DNA from: BP-464 sp963825415
GTDB lineage: Bacteria; Actinomycetota; Thermoleophilia; Solirubrobacterales; Solirubrobacteraceae
Reading direction: 5' to 3'
DNA: 64,000 nt
Assembly: GCA_963825415.1 (NCBI GenBank)
Contig: CAWGTD010000003.1
Location: 496,001 to 560,000, forward strand
This document shows positions 1 through 7,679 of this stretch, in pieces. Each line of letters opens with the position of its first letter. Position 1 is the first letter of the stretch. The position numbers and the translations under genes are program-made. The notes under the pieces were generated by a model. It was not told the origin of the DNA. It worked only from the letters and a program-made list of their open reading frames with translations, and ran no database searches.

Positions 1-171
1 GCGGCGCACCAGCGCGCAGCGCTCGGCGTGGTCTCCCACGAGCCGCAGCGGGAGCGGTGAGCCGTCGTCGACGACCACTACCGCGTCGGGCCGCTCGCCC
101 AGCACCGAGTCGAGCGCCTCGGCGAGGTACGGGCTCCAGCCGTGGGCGACGACGAGCGCGCCGACGCTCAC
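1..171 (-). CDS. Family 2 glycosyltransferase, N-terminal fragment
   Basis: Partial gene: the first 57 codons are present and the rest lies beyond base 1. The GTG start at 169-171 overlaps the stop of the upstream minus-strand gene as GTGA. The peptide opens VSVGALVVAHGWSPYLAEAL and continues to VVVVDDGSP. This is the first beta strand and the DDGS nucleotide-sugar-binding motif of GT-A fold family 2 glycosyltransferases, which usually read V(V)xxYN...L...L.SL.....E.IVVDDGS. The acceptor cannot be told from this fragment, though such enzymes usually build cell-wall or surface polysaccharides at the inner membrane face. Confidence 0.7.
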   Translation of the reverse strand, partial: MSVGALVVAHGWSPYLAEALDSVLGERPDAVVVVDDGSPLPLRLVGDHAERCALVRR

Positions 172-1224
172 TGCGACCGGCGCAGCCAGTCGCGCAGCGC
201 CGGCGCCCGGCGGACCTTCTTCGGGTCGTACACCGCGAGGAAGCGCACACGGCCGGCGCGCACCCCGGCGAGAACGCCCGGCCGCAGCCGGTACACGCGC
301 GTCTTGCCCTGGACGAACAGCGATCGGGCATGCGGGAACGCCCGCCGCATCGAGCGCCGGCTGGCCCCGCGCCCCACACCCCGGGCGGTGTGCACCCGAG
401 CCGTCGTCAGCAGGAAGACGACCGGCTCCTCGCTCGGTCCGCCCTCCAGGCCGCTGCGATCGCCCGGGATCCCGACCAGCTCCTTGCCGCCGCCCTGCAG
501 GCAGTAGCGCAGCCACCCGCGCTGGACGCGAACGGGTGTGCCGATCTGCGCCCAGACCTTCGACTCGGCCATCCCGAGCGTCACGCCGCCGAGGTGTCGC
601 GGCCCGACACCGCCGGCCGCGGCCGCACACGGCGGTGGGCGCTTCGCCGGAGGCGGCTTGACGTAGGGCGACGACGAGGCCGCCTTCGCGACGCATGCCG
701 GGTCGGCGTCGACCTGGTCGTGGGTGATCACCCCGCCGGTTCCCGGGGCCGAAGAACTTCGCGTACTCGGCCGGGAATCCCGGGATCGAACTCGGGTCGC
801 CGGTCTGCCCGTTGAAGTTGAAGTTCGTCACCCAGACGCCGCCGTCGCCCGTCGCCTTGTCGAAGAAGTAGTGGCCGTCCCACTCATACGTCTTCGTCGA
901 GCCGTCGTCCTGGACGATCGAGCCGCGCCAGTGGTCGCTTTGGAAGTAGAAGCACTTCGGCCCGGCCAGCGCCACGCGCGCGGGTTCCTTGGTGACGAAC
1001 TCGACGACGCCCAGCTCGGTCACGTTCTGCTTGCGCTTGGCGTACTCGACGCAGAACGGGTCGGCCTCGGGGTGGGCAACCGTCGTGCCGTAGTCGGCGT
1101 TCTGGAGCTCGCACTCGAACGGGTTGACCCCGTCCCACGGCGACGGTGGCGCGGGTGCACCGCCGGCCGTCGTGGCGGCCATCGCCACGCAGACGAACCC
1201 GGCGATCAATGCCCCCCTCACCAT
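168..1224 (-). CDS. Secreted protein of unknown function, interrupted by a frameshift
   Basis: The gene starts at ATG 1224 with a clear signal peptide (MVRGALIAGFVCVAMAA then TTAGG). An aromatic-rich domain follows (...GPKCFYFQSDHWRGSI, WDGHYFFDKATGDGGVWVTN), then a second half containing DQVDADPACVAKA and a basic C-terminus ending RDWLRRSQ. The halves lie in different frames. The first reads to about FFGPGNRRG near 735, and the second continues from about VITHDQVDADP. Total length is 3n+1, so removing one base between about 715 and 750 gives a 351-residue protein. Several cysteines suggest an extracytoplasmic fold. I do not recognise the family. The gene is divergent from the Tat/GMC pair, and its stop overlaps the downstream glycosyltransferase start. 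Confidence 0.6.
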
Positions 1225-1251
1225 GGGCGGGAGTGTAAGGTCGCCACGCCC

Positions 1252-1881
1252 GTGCTGACCAGAAGGGACCTGCTGGCCCGGGCAGCCGCCACGGGCCTGG
1301 CCGCCACGATCACGTCGGCGCTTCCCGTCGCGCGCAGAACGACGAATGCCCTCGCCGCGGGCATCGGCCCGGCTGACCCGGACGCGACTCTGCAGGCCTT
1401 CGCGGACACGATCATCCCGGGGCGCAAGGCGACGACGACCGACCTCGGCAACCCGATCCATCCGCAGGCGATCGCCGGCGTCGACGCGCTGCCCGGTGCG
1501 GTCGAGACCGACGCGCTGGCGCTCTATCACCACCCGCTCGTCGGGTTCGACGCGCTGGAAGCGCCGTTCCTCGCCGACCTCGAGGCCCGCGCCCTCCAGC
1601 AGGGCGGCGACTTCCTCTCGCTGCCGTTCGACGCGCGCGTCGCCACCTGCGTCAGCGGGCTCGCGTACGACAGCCCCGAGCGCCTGCTGTGGGAGGCGGC
1701 GACCGCGGTTCCGTTCACGGCGTTCTGCGCCGCCGCGCTCGTGCCCGAGCAGGTCGCGGCCAAGGCTTCGGGCTACCGGGTCATGGGGCTGCCGGGCGCG
1801 ACCCCGAGCGGTTACCCGAAGGGCTTCTCCTACGGGCGCCGGCTGTCCCGCGAGCGCACCAAGCACGGATCGCTTCCCTGA
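1252..1881 (+). CDS. Tat-exported small subunit paired with a GMC oxidoreductase (gluconate 2-dehydrogenase subunit 3-like)
   Basis: I chose the GTG at 1252 because it places a twin-arginine signal at the very N-terminus (VLTRRDLLARAAATGLAATI, ending at ALP-VARR). Sequence upstream in this frame is antisense to the divergent secreted gene. The mature part (about 170 residues) begins with DPDATLQAFADTIIPG, the phrase typical of small subunits that accompany membrane-bound or periplasmic GMC dehydrogenases and cholesterol-oxidase-like proteins. Its stop overlaps the GMC start (TGATG). The flavoprotein lacks a signal of its own, so this subunit probably carries it out through Tat as a complex, as known for gluconate and fructose dehydrogenases. 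There is almost no leader between the divergent starts, so the mRNA may be nearly leaderless. Confidence 0.7.
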   Translation: MLTRRDLLARAAATGLAATITSALPVARRTTNALAAGIGPADPDATLQAFADTIIPGRKATTTDLGNPIHPQAIAGVDALPGAVETDALALYHHPLVGFDALEAPFLADLEARALQQGGDFLSLPFDARVATCVSGLAYDSPERLLWEAATAVPFTAFCAAALVPEQVAAKASGYRVMGLPGATPSGYPKGFSYGRRLSRERTKHGSLP

Positions 1882-3524
1882 TGGCCGAGCGCGTCGACGT
1901 CCTCATCGCCGGGACCGGCTTCGGCGGCTCGATCGCCGCCTGGCGGCTGGCCGAGCTCTATCGCGCGGCGGAGGCCGATCCCAAGGCGATCGTGATGCTC
2001 GAGCGCGGCAAGCGGTTCAAGCACACCGACTTCAAGCAGTCGATGTCGATCGACCACCTCGCCGACGTCTACAACCTCACCCAGGGCGACGGGATGCAGG
2101 TCGTCACGGCCAACGCGGTCGGCGGCGGATCGAACCTTTACCTCGCAGCGTCGCTGCGCTCGCCGCGCGAGACCTTCGAGCGGCGCGATCGACGGGCCGG
2201 CGACGGACCCGAGCGGCGCATGTGGCCCAAGGACATCTCGCGCCGGACCCTGGACCCGTTCTACGCGCGGGTGGAGCAGGGCCTGCGCGTGCGCCGGCCG
2301 ACCTGGAAGCAGGTGTCGAAGTCCGGCGGACTGTGGGCCGCCACGCTGAACGCGGCCCACCACACGTGCGACCGCGTGCCGTTGGCGATCAGCCCGGAGC
2401 GCTGCGTCAACGCGAAGTGGTGCCACACGGGCTGCATCTTCGGCGCCAAGAACTCGCTGATCACCAACTACCTCGGCGCGGCTGAGCAGGCGGGCGTGCA
2501 GGTGCGCCCCCAAGTCGAGGTCCAGTCGGTCCGCCTCTCCTCGGCTCGGCCCTACCGCTACTTCGTCAGCGCGACCAGCGGCGGGCAGAGCGTCGAGTAC
2601 GAGGCGAAGGTCGTCGTGCTCGCCACGGGCGCGATGGGCGACGCGCCGATCCTGATGCGCTCGCGCACCGATTTGTCGGGATTGTCGGCGCAGCTCGGCC
2701 AGCACCTCAGCTCCAACGGCGACCACGTGGCCGCCGCCGAGTACGACCCCGCGAAGGTGCGCAGCGTGCTCGGCCTGCCGGGCTACGGGCAGTTCCACAA
2801 GGGCAAGCCGATCACGACCATGACCTATGACTTCTGGGTCGGACGCAGCGACCATCGCTACGACGGCACGCGCTTCACCCTGCAGGAGATCTTCCTTTCG
2901 TCGCTGACCAACCTCCTGTACGACGACGGTCGCGATCCTGCGGGCGACCCTTCGTGGTGGGGCCTGCAGAAGAAGCAGGCGATCGCGAACTGGAACAACC
3001 GCATCGAGCTGCTCGCGATGGTCGAGGACACCAGCGACGGCGCGTTCTACGCCGCGCCGCCGGCGGGCGACGCGATCCGGCCAAACGCCGGGCCGGTGGC
3101 GGTCGGCCTGTTCACCTACAAGCAGTCCGATCAGTCCTTCGCCGTGCGCGAGGCGGCCGACAACGCGATGCGGCGGGTCGTCGAGCGGCGCGGCCTGGCG
3201 CGGTTCATGAAGCTCACCGAGACCCTGGGCGCGTACTCGGCGCACCCGCTCGGCGGCTGTCGCATGGCGGACTCGGCGGACCTCGGCGTGGTCGACGCCG
3301 CGGGCGCCGTGTTCGGCTACGAGGGCCTGTACTGCTTCGGCTCCTCGATCATCCCGACGTCGCTCGGGGTGAATCCGTCGCTGACGATCGCCGCGGTGGC
3401 CGAGCGCAACGCCGAGGCGCTCGTGGCGCGCGCGGGTGACCTCGGCCTTCCCGTACGACCCGGGGCGTTGAAGGCAGGCGTGCCGCCGCAGACGATCGGC
3501 GAGCGCGTGGTGCCGGTCGGCTAG
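1881..3524 (+). CDS. GMC-family FAD oxidoreductase (cholesterol oxidase-like)
   Basis: 547 residues. The N-terminus has the dinucleotide-binding motif VLIAGTGFGGSIAAWRLAE. An FAD-contacting stretch NAVGGGSNLY lies near residue 75-85, a second nucleotide-binding segment VVVLATGAMGDAPILMRS near 250, and the GMC C-terminal motif AHPLGGCRMAD near 455, where the histidine is expected to be the catalytic base. The end reads GSSIIPTSLGVNPSLTIAAV, as in cholesterol oxidases and related alcohol dehydrogenases. There is no signal peptide, so co-export with the preceding Tat protein is likely. The substrate is unknown: sterols, secondary alcohols or sugars are possible. Its stop overlaps by 4 bases the stop of the convergent Crp-type gene. 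Confidence 0.85.
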   Translation: MAERVDVLIAGTGFGGSIAAWRLAELYRAAEADPKAIVMLERGKRFKHTDFKQSMSIDHLADVYNLTQGDGMQVVTANAVGGGSNLYLAASLRSPRETFERRDRRAGDGPERRMWPKDISRRTLDPFYARVEQGLRVRRPTWKQVSKSGGLWAATLNAAHHTCDRVPLAISPERCVNAKWCHTGCIFGAKNSLITNYLGAAEQAGVQVRPQVEVQSVRLSSARPYRYFVSATSGGQSVEYEAKVVVLATGAMGDAPILMRSRTDLSGLSAQLGQHLSSNGDHVAAAEYDPAKVRSVLGLPGYGQFHKGKPITTMTYDFWVGRSDHRYDGTRFTLQEIFLSSLTNLLYDDGRDPAGDPSWWGLQKKQAIANWNNRIELLAMVEDTSDGAFYAAPPAGDAIRPNAGPVAVGLFTYKQSDQSFAVREAADNAMRRVVERRGLARFMKLTETLGAYSAHPLGGCRMADSADLGVVDAAGAVFGYEGLYCFGSSIIPTSLGVNPSLTIAAVAERNAEALVARAGDLGLPVRPGALKAGVPPQTIGERVVPVG

Positions 3525-4264
3525 CCGGCGCCGTCGGTCGGCGGGTCGCCGCACAACAACCAGCCACGGTCCGGCCGCGGGATTATTCGCCGGCGGGCGG
3601 CCAGCCGGCCGAGGGCGGTGGTCACGGTCGGGCGACGCGCGCCGATGAGCAGGCCGAGCTGCTCGTGCGTGAGGGGCAGGTCCACCCAGATGCCGTCGGG
3701 GACGACCCGGCCCCAGCGCTCGCTGAGTCCCCAGAGGAGGTGCAGCAGGCGGTCCTCGACCTTGACGAAGCGCGCGACGGCGGCCTGGGCGGCGAGGCGC
3801 TGGACGCGCTCGATCCCCCGCGTGGCGACCTTGGCGAAAAGCTCGGGATAGCGGGCGAGCCGCTCGCCGGCTTGGGCGTCGAGCACGGCCAGGCGCAGCG
3901 GCCAGAGCACGCGCCATTGACTGGCCGGCAGCCGCCAGGGACCGGCCGACGGCCAGGGTCGCAGCAGATCGCCGGGCCCGACCAGCTCGGCCGAGAGGCG
4001 CACGTCGATGCCGACCTGCCGCACCGCGATCCCCTCGATGACCAGCAGACCCATGAGCGGGCGGTCGCTCGGCTCCTTGGCGGGCTTCCAGATGCCTGCC
4101 GGGACCGTGATGGTCTCGACCAGCACCGTCGCCAAGGCCTGCTCGCGGCGGGTGGGCGGCAGCACCTCGGCCAGGTCGGGGTCGAGCTCCAGCAGCCTGG
4201 AGAGGCTTCCATTGGTGGTTTCGGTGATGGCCAGCACTATGAAGGTACTCCCCGGGGGCGCCAT
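3521..4264 (-). CDS. Crp/Fnr-type transcriptional regulator
   Basis: 247 residues. The N-terminal two thirds resemble the cyclic-nucleotide-binding beta-roll fold in pattern (KPAKEPSDRPLMGLLVIEGI, a later GPGDLLRPW). The conserved phosphate-binding arginine loop of true cAMP receptors is not evident. A long dimerisation-like helix follows, then a winged helix LTHEQLGLLIGARRPTVTTA ending RPDRGWLL, the classic Crp C-terminal HTH. The effector is unknown, possibly redox or a small molecule. It is convergent with the GMC gene with overlapping stops, and sits just upstream of (divergent from) tRNA-Val. Whether it controls the GMC pair cannot be seen from sequence. Confidence 0.75.
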   Translation of the reverse strand: MAPPGSTFIVLAITETTNGSLSRLLELDPDLAEVLPPTRREQALATVLVETITVPAGIWKPAKEPSDRPLMGLLVIEGIAVRQVGIDVRLSAELVGPGDLLRPWPSAGPWRLPASQWRVLWPLRLAVLDAQAGERLARYPELFAKVATRGIERVQRLAAQAAVARFVKVEDRLLHLLWGLSERWGRVVPDGIWVDLPLTHEQLGLLIGARRPTVTTALGRLAARRRIIPRPDRGWLLCGDPPTDGAG

Positions 4265-4308
4265 ACCCGCAACGGGTGCGGAGCACCGCAGTAGCCTGCT
4301 CGGAGCGC

Positions 4309-4383
4309 GGGCGCTTAGCTCAGTTGGTCCAGAGCACCACGTTTACACCGTGGGGGTCGCTGGTTCGAGTCCAGCAGCGCCCA
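4309..4383 (+). tRNA. tRNA-Val (anticodon UAC)
   Basis: A complete cloverleaf can be folded by eye. The acceptor GGGCGCT pairs with AGCGCCC, the D arm has GCTC/GAGC, the anticodon stem CCACG/CGTGG encloses the loop TTTACAC (anticodon TAC), and the T arm is GCTGG-TTCGAGT-CCAGC. The discriminator is A. CCA is not encoded, since the sequence continues TCGTT. It stands alone between the divergent Crp-type gene and the PRC-barrel gene. Confidence 0.95.
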
Positions 4384-4427
4384 TCGTTCTGGGGCACCGT
4401 CGACGGCCTCCGGGATATCCTCGCCCG

Positions 4428-4790
4428 ATGGATCACGGGCAGCCGATCTCCTACGTCGCGCTCGAAGCCGGCACGGACGTGCTGGGCAGCGATGGGGTGG
4501 TCGTCGGGACGGTCGAGCATGTGCTGGCCGACACCGAGAGCGACGTCTTCGACGGAATCGTCGTCGATCTCCAATTCGGGAGCGGCGGGACGCGATTCGT
4601 CGACGCCGACCAGGTCGGAGACATCTACGAGCGCGCGGTGATGCTCGAGCTGGAATCCGCGGCGGCGGACCAACTGCCGGAGCCGACGCCCGCGCCCGCC
4701 GTGATGGAGAGCAGCGGTGTCGAGGGCTCCGAGGGGCCGCTCAAGAGCAAGCTGCACCGCGCGTGGGACCTCATCTCCGGTAACTACTAG
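4428..4790 (+). CDS. PRC-barrel domain protein
   Basis: 120 residues, starting at ATG 4428, 44 bases after tRNA-Val. Residues about 8-75 form a PRC-barrel pattern: ISYVALEAGTDVLGSDGVVV (a beta turn with GxxVGxV), then FDGIVVDLQFG and RFVDADQVGDIYERAV. Such domains occur in ribosome-maturation factor RimM, photosynthetic reaction-centre subunit H and stand-alone stress proteins. The rest is an acidic, proline-rich linker and a short hydrophobic/basic tail (KSKLHRAWDLISGNY). It has no signal peptide and is likely cytosolic. Its role is unknown. The next gene starts 3 bases after the stop. Confidence 0.7.
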   Translation: MDHGQPISYVALEAGTDVLGSDGVVVGTVEHVLADTESDVFDGIVVDLQFGSGGTRFVDADQVGDIYERAVMLELESAAADQLPEPTPAPAVMESSGVEGSEGPLKSKLHRAWDLISGNY

Positions 4791-4792
4791 CC

Positions 4793-5542
4793 ATGGACCT
4801 CGGGCTCTCCGGCCGTGTCGCGCTCGTCACCGGCGCGTCGAAGGGGATCGGCCGCGCGATCGCGGCGGAGCTCGCCGGCGAGGGAGCGCGGGTGGCGATC
4901 AGCGCGCGCTCGCGGGAGAACGTCGACGCCGCCGCGCAGGAGATCGGGGCCGAGGGCTTCGTCCTCGACAGCGCCGACCTCGACGCCGCCCCGCGTCTGC
5001 TGCGCGACGTCGAGAGCCGGCTCGGCCCGATCGAGGTGCTCGTCTGCAACACCGGCGGGCCGCCCGCCGGCGCGGACCCGCTGGGCTTCGACCGCGAGCA
5101 ATGGGAGACCGCGTACCGGACGCTGGTGCTGGCGCAGATGGCGCTGGTCGAGCGGGTCATGCCGGGAATGCGCCGGCGCGGCTGGGGCCGGGTGCTGAGC
5201 ATCGCCTCGACCACCGTCCGCGAGCCCTCGCCCGTGTTGATTCTCTCCAACACCCACCGCGCCGCGCTGCTCGCGGCGTTCAAGACGCTCGCACGCCACG
5301 TGGCGGCCGACGGCGTGACGCTCAACACACTGCTGCCGGGCCGGATCGGCACCGACCGGCTCTATTCGCTCGGCGGCTCACAGGAGGCTGCCGAGGCGGC
5401 GGCGCGCGAGCAGGTCCCGGCCGCCCGGCTCGGCACGCCGGAGGAGATGGCCGCTGCCGCGGCCTTCCTCTGCTCCGACCGCGCCAGCTACATCACCGGC
5501 CAGGCGCTGGCGGTGGACGGCGGTTTGCTGCAATCGATTTGA
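4793..5542 (+). CDS. Short-chain dehydrogenase/reductase with atypical active site
   Basis: 249 residues. The Rossmann motif VTGASKGIGRAIAAEL is at residues 13-28 and NTGGPP stands at the usual NNAG position. The C-terminus reads FLCSDRASYITGQALAVDGG, typical of 3-oxoacyl-ACP-reductase-like SDRs. The expected YxxxK is absent: the segment is LILSNTHRAALLAAFKTLA, so the Tyr position is Ser and the Lys position is Arg. This replacement defines a known SDR subgroup with uncertain chemistry, so a fatty-acid reductase call would be unsafe. It probably shares a transcript with the PRC-barrel gene and ends 1 base before the tRNA-Lys 3' end on the opposite strand. Confidence 0.8.
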   Translation: MDLGLSGRVALVTGASKGIGRAIAAELAGEGARVAISARSRENVDAAAQEIGAEGFVLDSADLDAAPRLLRDVESRLGPIEVLVCNTGGPPAGADPLGFDREQWETAYRTLVLAQMALVERVMPGMRRRGWGRVLSIASTTVREPSPVLILSNTHRAALLAAFKTLARHVAADGVTLNTLLPGRIGTDRLYSLGGSQEAAEAAAREQVPAARLGTPEEMAAAAAFLCSDRASYITGQALAVDGGLLQSI

Positions 5543-5543
5543 G

Positions 5544-5864
5544 TGGGTCGCCCGAGACTCGAACTCGGATCTGACGGATTAACCTGCCGCACCGGCTCTC
5601 ACCGGCCGCCCCTCGGGGCGTTGCGGTCTGGACCATCTCTTCGCCCTCGACTCGACGTTAGGGCGGGCGGCGTATGGCCTCTGAGGGCTCCCCGCGAACG
5701 GGTTGCCTGCTGATCGCCCAATCCCTCGGATTTTCACCGCGCTCTCGCGCTGGTACCTCGGGCTCTAAGGGGGTTCCAGCAAACAGCCGCCGACTGACCA
5801 GTGGTTTCCCTGCTGGCGCTCCTTTTTCCGAAGTCCGCAGCTCTACCAATTGAGCTAACGACCC
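5544..5864 (-). tRNA. tRNA-Lys (anticodon UUU) interrupted by a group I intron
   Basis: The 5' exon is 5864-5831 (34 nt) and the 3' exon is 5582-5544 (39 nt). Joined, they fold as a standard bacterial tRNA-Lys. The acceptor GGGTCGT pairs with GCGACCC, the D arm has GCTC/GAGC, the anticodon stem GCGGA/TCCGT holds the loop CTTTTAA, and the T arm is CCGAG-TTCGAGT-CTCGG with discriminator A. The first 13 bases match the familiar E. coli tRNA-Lys. The break falls after U34, inside the anticodon. CCA is not encoded. It lies 1 nt downstream of tRNA-Glu and must be co-transcribed with it. Confidence 0.9.
5583..5830 (-). ncRNA. Group I self-splicing intron in tRNA-Lys (248 nt)
   Basis: Read on the minus strand. 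P1: exon CTT plus the first intron base C (5833-5830) pairs with GGAG (5822-5819) around the loop GGAAAAA, giving the hallmark U.G pair at the 5' splice site. A GGGAAACCAC segment (5810-5801) matches the P/P4 region of small tRNA introns such as that in Azoarcus tRNA-Ile. AATCCGAGGG (from 5732) fits element Q. P7 forms between GGCCAT in CAGAGGCCATACG (R element, about 5684-5672) and ATGGTC in AAGAGATGGTCCAGACC (S element, 5641-5625), a co-varying form of the usual GACUA/UAGUC. The last intron base is G (5583), as required. It has no internal ORF. It is most like subgroup IC3, which is my inference. Confidence 0.88.
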
Positions 5865-5865
5865 A

Positions 5866-5937
5866 TACCCGCGGCGAGAATCGAACTCGCTCTTGCAGCG
5901 TGAAAGGCTGCCGTGCTCACCGTTACACCACGCGGGC
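5866..5937 (-). tRNA. tRNA-Glu (anticodon UUC)
   Basis: The acceptor GCCCGCG pairs with CGCGGGT, leaving a G.U at 1-72. The D arm has GTGT/GCAC, the anticodon stem GCAGC/GCTGC holds the loop CTTTCAC (anticodon TTC), and the T arm is GCGAG-TTCGATT-CTCGC with discriminator A. CCA is not encoded. One nucleotide separates it from the intron-bearing tRNA-Lys, so processing must cut between two almost abutting tRNAs. Confidence 0.92.
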
Positions 5938-5991
5938 AAGCCGGCACAGTCTAGGTCTGGCGTCATCCGCTCGGGATGCGAACATGTGTTC

Positions 5992-6346
5992 GTGCGTACG
6001 GCGGACATGAAGGCGGCGAGGAGACTGAGGACGGCTGGATGGTCGCTTCGGGAAATCGCCACGCACCTCGGGGTGTCGTTGAGCCGCACCAGCGAATGGG
6101 TCCGCGACATCACCGAAGAACAGCGGCTAGCCGCGCCGGACGACGCCGCACCCCGGTGAGCATGATGTGGTCGTGCTCGACTTTGACCACGTAGGTACGA
6201 AGACGGCCAATGTCTCGACGCTTGCCCACTCGGAATGCTCACTCGCGAGGCTCCGGGCCGAGATCGCCAATTGCGTTGTCCGATGTGCCAATTGCCACAG
6301 GCGCCGGACGGCCGCCGTCGCGGGCTGGTATCGGACAGCCGCCTGA
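5992..6346 (+). pseudogene. HTH-HNH endonuclease remnant (internal deletion and frameshift)
   Basis: The first part, in one frame from about GTG 5992, is a helix-turn-helix (LRTAGWSLREIATHLGVSLS then EWVRDI). The second part, in another frame from about 6140 to the stop at 6344-6346, is the end of an HNH nuclease: VVVLDFDHVG, then CVVRCANCHRRRTA. Related actinobacterial proteins place a cysteine-rich middle region between the HTH and the LDFDHV motif. Here that region is nearly absent (about 15 residues link the two parts), so a middle deletion is likely. The +1 shift may be real or may be the same base-insertion artefact seen elsewhere in the window. It starts 54 bases from tRNA-Glu, divergent from the tRNA pair. 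Confidence 0.6.
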
Positions 6347-6347
6347 G

Positions 6348-7124
6348 TTAGGGCTCGGCCAGCAGCCAGACGTGCAGGGCGCCGCGGCGGTGGACGAGGC
6401 GGCGGGGGACGTCGGTAAGCGGGCGCGAGAAGGTGCGGCGCATGGAGAGCTGGTGGCCGCTGGCGCCCCAGGGGACGACGTACGGGCGGCTGCGGCGCAG
6501 GACGCGAAAGCCCGCGGCCTCGAGCATGCGTTGCAGGCCGGCGGGGTTGGCGACCCACCAGAAGGGCCCGTTGCGCATCAGCAGCTCGGCGAGCGGGCGG
6601 CGGGAGAGGGAGGCCAGCCCGGCGGCAACGACGTCGTTGACGATCAGGCGCCCGCCCGTGCACGCGTGGATCGCGCGCAGCGCGCGGACAGGGTCGCGCA
6701 GGTGCAGCAGGAGCGTGCCCACGACGACGAGGTCGAACGTTCCGTGCTCGGCCGGGTCGAGGTCGTAGACCGATCGGTACACGCGGCGGACCTCCGAGCC
6801 GAGCGCCGCGTGCGCCGTCTCGAACGCGCGCTTGCCCGCCTCGACCTCCGCGACGGGGTCGCCGCCGATCGGCACCGGCTCGGGCAGGTGGTAGTCGGCC
6901 GGGTCGTCGACGTCGAGCGAGACGACCTCGGAGGCGCCGCGGCGCTCCATCTCGAACGCGTAGAAACCGTCGCGGCTGCCGACGTCCAGACAGCGCATCC
7001 CGGCCAGCGAGTCGGGCCACGGCAGGCGGTCGACGACAGGGCGCAGGTCGTACTCGCCGGGCGTGACGATGCCGCCCGGCAGCTCGAGCGTGTGGTACCA
7101 GCGCAGAGCGTCCGGAGGCGCCAT
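6348..7124 (-). CDS. SAM-dependent methyltransferase (CmoB/DUF1698-like)
   Basis: 258 residues. It begins WYHTLELPGGIVTPGEYDLR, followed by MRCLDVGSRDGFYAFEMERR, the SAM-binding glycine motif in the form typical of the CmoB/DUF1698 group. It continues SLDVDDP (acidic residue at the end of beta 2) and TFDLVVVGTLLLHLRDPVRA. True CmoB carboxymethylates the wobble uridine of tRNA. Proteins with the same N-terminus in actinobacteria are often standalone enzymes of unknown target, so I do not assign a substrate. It is the last gene of the minus-strand run, with a strong hairpin between it and ridA. Confidence 0.7.
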   Translation of the reverse strand: MAPPDALRWYHTLELPGGIVTPGEYDLRPVVDRLPWPDSLAGMRCLDVGSRDGFYAFEMERRGASEVVSLDVDDPADYHLPEPVPIGGDPVAEVEAGKRAFETAHAALGSEVRRVYRSVYDLDPAEHGTFDLVVVGTLLLHLRDPVRALRAIHACTGGRLIVNDVVAAGLASLSRRPLAELLMRNGPFWWVANPAGLQRMLEAAGFRVLRRSRPYVVPWGASGHQLSMRRTFSRPLTDVPRRLVHRRGALHVWLLAEP

Positions 7125-7167
7125 CGGCGGGCGAGGCTAGCGGGCAGAGCGGCCCTGCAACTGCAAC

Positions 7168-7210
7168 GCCCACCGTCCGAGCGGCTTGACCTTCAGCTCG
7201 GACGGTGGGC
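7168..7210. terminator. 14-bp GC-rich hairpin, probable terminator of the purH-ridA unit
   Basis: Bases 7168-7181 (GCCCACCGTCCGAG) are exactly complementary to 7197-7210, with a 15-base loop. It stands after the ridA stop on the minus strand and before the methyltransferase start. No U-run follows on the minus strand, as is common for high-G+C actinobacterial terminators. It could instead be an mRNA-stabilising structure. Confidence 0.55.
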
Positions 7211-7298
7211 GCGCATCATGTCCCCGGCGCGTTGGTACCCACTCGCGCTTCATTCCTACACATCTTTCGACGCCTTTTCGAAGAGCGCTTGGAGCGGT

Positions 7299-7679
7299 CT
7301 ATGCGACGTGCGCGACGGCCTCGACCTCGACCAGCATCCGCGGATCGATGAGCGCTTGGACCTCGACCATCGCGGATGCCGGCGGTGCGGCACCGAAGGC
7401 CTCGGCGTGAGCGCGGCCGACCTCCTCCCAGCGAGCGATGTCGGTCACGTACATCCGCGTCTGGACGAGCTCGGCGGTGGTCGCACCGGCCATGCGTGAG
7501 CGCGGCTTCGACGTTGCGGCACGCCTGCAGCATCTGCTCGTAGGCGCTGGCGCCGCCGACCAGCTCGCCGTCGGGCCCGACCGCCGTGCACCCGGCGACG
7601 AACACCAGCGAACCCGCCCGCACCGCGCGGCTGTAGCCGGCGGCAGCCTCCCAACGACCGCCCGAGCCGTAGCGCTCGA

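Noticed and set aside
5583..5830. The insert in tRNA-Lys as a simple insertion or a group II intron
   Set aside because: It lacks group II domain V and GUGYG boundaries, while P1 wobble, P7 pairing, a Q-like segment and the final G fit group I.
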